From an uncultured Lachnospiraceae bacterium (GTDB taxonomy: Bacteria > Bacillota > Clostridia > Lachnospirales > Lachnospiraceae): a stretch of 30,602 nucleotides of DNA. Made by a program: the position numbers and the translations under genes. Where the stretch lies: positions 1 to 30,602 of the forward strand of contig CALCMD010000110.1 in assembly GCA_937965795.1 (NCBI GenBank), written 5' to 3'. The notes below the pieces were generated by a model. The model did not search any database. It was not told the origin of the DNA and saw nothing but the letters and a program-made list of their open reading frames with translations. Of this stretch, positions 28,207 to 30,602 are shown piece after piece (within the stretch, counting starts at the first letter, position 1; the number at the start of each line of letters is the position of its first letter).

Positions 28207-29349
28207 ATGGAGATAAAGAATAAACGAACACTGTTACTGTTGATCACTTATACGGTGCTGCTTTACTGGGGGCTGAACCATCTGGGGATGTTTATGGGAA
28301 TCATAAAGCGGCTTCTGGAGGTTGTATTTCCATTTTTGGTGGGAGGGGCGATTGCGTTTGTGCTAAACGCTCCGATGAAAAATATTGAAAAAATGATAGC
28401 GCCGGCGCTTTCGGAAAAGAAGGCGGTTCTGCGGGCGGTGAGCATTCTGTTGTCTTTTTTGCTGGCTCTTGGAATCGTGGCCTTTGTGGTGATGCTGGTG
28501 ATTCCGGAGGTGATGGATACCCTGATGCAGTTAAATGCCGGAATACCGGAATTTCTGGAGGATGTAAACGCCTGGATCAGCGAAGTGACGAAGAACCATC
28601 CCGAAGCAAAGGAATACCTGCTGTCTTTTGAACTCAACTGGTCGGACATCATGCAGAGAATCCTGGGAGTTTTGCAGGATGCGGCGGGAAATGTGGTGAG
28701 CTCGACCGTAGGGATGGCGACATCCGTAATCGGCGGTATCGTTTCCGCAGCGATTGGGGTGATTTTCTCGATTTATATCCTGGCGCAGAAGGAAAAGCTG
28801 GGGGCGCAGTTCCGGAAGATTATTTATGCGTATTTTCCGGAGAAGGCAGTCGTGCATATCCTGAAAGTGGGAAGGCTGGCAAACCGCACGTTTTCCGGAT
28901 TTATTTCCGGTCAGTGTACGGAGGCGGTGGTATTTGGGCTGCTCTGCTACGTGGCTATGACGATTTTCCGTTTTCCTTATGCGGCGTGCATTGCGGCTAT
29001 GATCGGGTTTCTGACGCTGCTTCCGGTGGTCGGCGCTTTTCTTGGGACGACGGTGGGGGCGCTGCTGATCATGGTAAACAGTCCGGTACAGGCGCTGTGG
29101 TTTATCGTGTTGATTCTTGTGCTTCAGCAGATCGACGGGAACCTGATCTATCCCCGCATCGTGGGAAATTCCGTGGGACTGCCAAGCCTCTGGGTGCTGG
29201 CGGCGGTAACGGTAGGCGGCAATCTGCTGGGAATCGGGGGAATACTGGTATTCGTCCCTCTCGTGTCGGTGTTTTATGCGCTCTTCCGTGAGAATGTATA
29301 TAAGAACCTGGGGAAAAAAAAGATCACGCAGGAAGAGCTGGAGAAATAA
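28207..29349 (+). CDS. AI-2E/PerM-family membrane protein
   Basis: A 380-residue protein with about seven to eight membrane segments and the family's features: an N-terminal hydrophobic pair, a central soluble part (about 115-160), and the C-terminal QQIDGNLIYPRIVGNSVGLP motif. Members have been linked to autoinducer-2 export, Na+/H+ exchange and sporulation-cortex functions; the substrate cannot be told here. ATG 28207 follows GGGGAGG, 19 bases after the TrkH-like gene, so probably the same operon. Confidence 0.9.
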   Translation: MEIKNKRTLLLLITYTVLLYWGLNHLGMFMGIIKRLLEVVFPFLVGGAIAFVLNAPMKNIEKMIAPALSEKKAVLRAVSILLSFLLALGIVAFVVMLVIPEVMDTLMQLNAGIPEFLEDVNAWISEVTKNHPEAKEYLLSFELNWSDIMQRILGVLQDAAGNVVSSTVGMATSVIGGIVSAAIGVIFSIYILAQKEKLGAQFRKIIYAYFPEKAVVHILKVGRLANRTFSGFISGQCTEAVVFGLLCYVAMTIFRFPYAACIAAMIGFLTLLPVVGAFLGTTVGALLIMVNSPVQALWFIVLILVLQQIDGNLIYPRIVGNSVGLPSLWVLAAVTVGGNLLGIGGILVFVPLVSVFYALFRENVYKNLGKKKITQEELEK

Positions 29350-29528
29350 CATGTATGGTAACAGTTCAGCCATGGCCGACAAAACGGGCGAATCATGCTT
29401 GCATGAATGAGCACGTTGTGCGGGACATGAGCGGAGCGCCAGAATATGAGCAAAAAGAGTTGCGAAGCAACGAAGTGCACGTAAGTGCGATTTTGCGAAT
29501 GGCGCGGGCTGAACTGTTACCATGTATG
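29350..29528. repeat. 179-bp inverted-repeat, hairpin-rich element
   Basis: The ends CATGTATGGTAACAGTTCAG (29350-29369, continuing CC) and CTGAACTGTTACCATGTATG (29509-29528, preceded by GG) pair in 20 of 22 positions. Inside are several small perfect hairpins: CATGC-TT-GCATG, GCAC-GTT-GTGC, GTTGC-GAA-GCAAC and GCAC-GTAA-GTGC. There is no gene: short open frames crossing it lack ribosome binding sites and resemble no family. It fits a non-autonomous repetitive element (MITE/REP-like). The rest of the 279-bp gap (29529-29628) shows only the ribosome binding site of the next gene. Confidence 0.8.
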
Positions 29529-29628
29529 GATGAAGGCGTGACAGATGACCTTGTAAAATAAGGAAAAAAAGTGTATGATATCGATAAACGAAAGCCGGGA
29601 ATCCGGCGGATGCAAGGAGGAAATAAAA

Positions 29629-30477
29629 ATGGCAGAGAAAGAATGCAGCAACACGAGCTGTACGAAGGAGAGCTGCGAGGGATGTCCTTCCAGACAGCAG
29701 CCGCAGAGCTTTTTGGTGGAGCCGAACTGCTATACGGAAATCAAGCATGTCATTGGCGTCGTCAGCGGAAAGGGCGGCGTGGGAAAATCTATGGTGACAG
29801 CATCCCTGGCGAATCTGATGGCGAAGAAGGGATACCGTGTGGGAATCTTGGATGCGGATATTACAGGACCGTCCATTCCGAAGATGTACGGGCTTCATGG
29901 ACCTGCACAGGCGGGTGACGAGGGGATTTACCCCATGATTAGTGAAAATGATATTAAGGTCATGTCCATTAATCTTCTGATGCCGGATGAGGAATCACCG
30001 GTCATCTGGAGAGGGCCGGTGATTTCCGGGGTGGTAAAGCAGTTCTGGACAGACGTCATCTGGGGCGAGCTGGATTATCTTTTCGTGGACATGCCTCCGG
30101 GAACCGGGGATGTGCCGCTGACCGTATTCCAATCCCTTCCGGTGGAGGGAATCGTGATCGTATCTTCGCCGCAGGATCTGGTGCGCATGATTGTAAAGAA
30201 AGCGTACAACATGGCGAAAGCGATGAATGTTCCGGTCATCGGAATCGTAGAAAACTACAGTTACTTCAAATGTCCGGACTGCGGAAAGGAAATTAAGGTA
30301 TTTGGCGAAAGCCATATCGACGAGATAGCCGCAGAGATGGGGCTTCCGGTGCTTGGCAAAATGCCGATCGAGCCGGAACTGGCAAGGCTTTCCGACGAAG
30401 GGAAATTCGCAGAGACGGATCATATTTATCTGGAGCAGGCATTTTCCGAGCTGCGGAAAAATAAAAAACAGAAATAG
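29629..30477 (+). CDS. Mrp/NBP35-family Fe-S cluster carrier ATPase
   Basis: A 282-residue P-loop ATPase thought to bind and deliver 4Fe-4S clusters to apoproteins. It has a Cys-rich N-terminus (C6, C11, C16, C19, also C34), the deviant Walker A GKGGVGKS (47-54), switch DADITGPSIP (75-84), VDMPPGTGD (153-161), and the CPDC motif (C215, C218) that binds a bridging cluster in dimers. I chose ATG 29629 because CAAGGAGG lies eight bases upstream; the frame is open back to 29575. Confidence 0.93.
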   Translation: MAEKECSNTSCTKESCEGCPSRQQPQSFLVEPNCYTEIKHVIGVVSGKGGVGKSMVTASLANLMAKKGYRVGILDADITGPSIPKMYGLHGPAQAGDEGIYPMISENDIKVMSINLLMPDEESPVIWRGPVISGVVKQFWTDVIWGELDYLFVDMPPGTGDVPLTVFQSLPVEGIVIVSSPQDLVRMIVKKAYNMAKAMNVPVIGIVENYSYFKCPDCGKEIKVFGESHIDEIAAEMGLPVLGKMPIEPELARLSDEGKFAETDHIYLEQAFSELRKNKKQK

Positions 30478-30480
30478 GAA

Positions 30481-30523
30481 TGAGGTGGGACAGTCTGCGA
30501 GGGACGGTTCCATCTTATTTTTT
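30481..30523 (+). terminator. terminator after the Mrp gene
   Basis: TGAGGTGGGACAGTC (30481-30495) pairs with GACGGTTCCATCTTA (30503-30517) over 15 positions with one mismatch and several G-U pairs, followed by TTTTTT. The remaining 80 bases of the window show no clear gene. Confidence 0.75.
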
Positions 30524-30602
30524 GCTCTTCAAAGGATTTGTGACAATTCACGGTTTGGCGGGGAGATGTCCACTTACCCCGGAAGTTTATGGAGACGGAA
30601 AT

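Noticed and set aside
1..30602. CRISPR array, rRNA genes, phage or transposase genes
   Set aside because: No regular spaced repeats, no rRNA-like sequence and no transposase or integrase reading frame were seen.

Overview
The window reads as a chromosomal piece of a Gram-positive gut-type clostridium, most likely Lachnospiraceae. This is inferred from: the zinc-ribbon (short) S14; an enlarged L17; a KOW protein between map and infA; strong AAGGAGG ribosome binding sites with some GTG/TTG starts; an LPxTG-like surface protein with a C-x4-HTHT-x2-C head; and a BlaI/M56 pair. It cannot be placed to species from sequence alone.

Region 1 (1-8458, + strand) is the end of the S10 cluster and the whole spc cluster: rplP (partial), rpmC, rpsQ, rplN, rplX, rplE, rpsN (type Z), rpsH, rplF, rplR, rpsE, rpmD, rplO, secY, adk, map, a KOW RNA-binding protein gene and infA. 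Two related, hairpin-forming intergenic repeats sit on either side of rpsH. infA ends in a terminator-like hairpin.

Region 2 (8459-13300) is a block of four non-ribosomal genes between infA and rpmJ, where related bacteria usually run straight on. On the - strand, in transcription order, are a BlaI/MecI-type repressor, an M56 (BlaR1-like) membrane metalloprotease without a penicillin-binding domain, and a secreted Glu/Ser-rich protein with a Big2-like domain. Divergent on the + strand is a secreted serpin that also carries a Big2-like domain. The regulatory DNA shows palindromes and a shared TGTCAATAG word at two -35 boxes. A protease-sensing/antiprotease module is a reasonable hypothesis but unproven.

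Region 3 (13301-17240, + strand) is the alpha cluster: rpmJ, rpsM, rpsK, rpsD, rpoA, rplQ. It has its own promoter, lying inside a 12-bp inverted repeat, and ends in a clear terminator. The unusually long rpmJ-rpsM gap (540 bp) holds repeats and hairpins.

Region 4 (17240-23700) holds a DMT-family exporter, a bidirectional terminator, a roughly 1,700-residue cell-wall-anchored adhesin on the - strand, and a tRNA-Trp(CCA) gene with its own promoter and terminator.

Region 5 (23690-26830) is a coenzyme A block. A likely pantothenate ECF transporter S component and type III pantothenate kinase (coaX) form one operon, divergent from coaBC. Together they cover uptake, phosphorylation and conversion to phosphopantetheine. 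A 75-residue unknown protein overlaps the end of coaBC.

Region 6 (26835-30602) has a TrkH/KtrB potassium transporter subunit, an AI-2E/PerM-family membrane protein, a 179-bp hairpin-rich inverted-repeat element, and an Mrp/NBP35 Fe-S carrier ATPase followed by a terminator.
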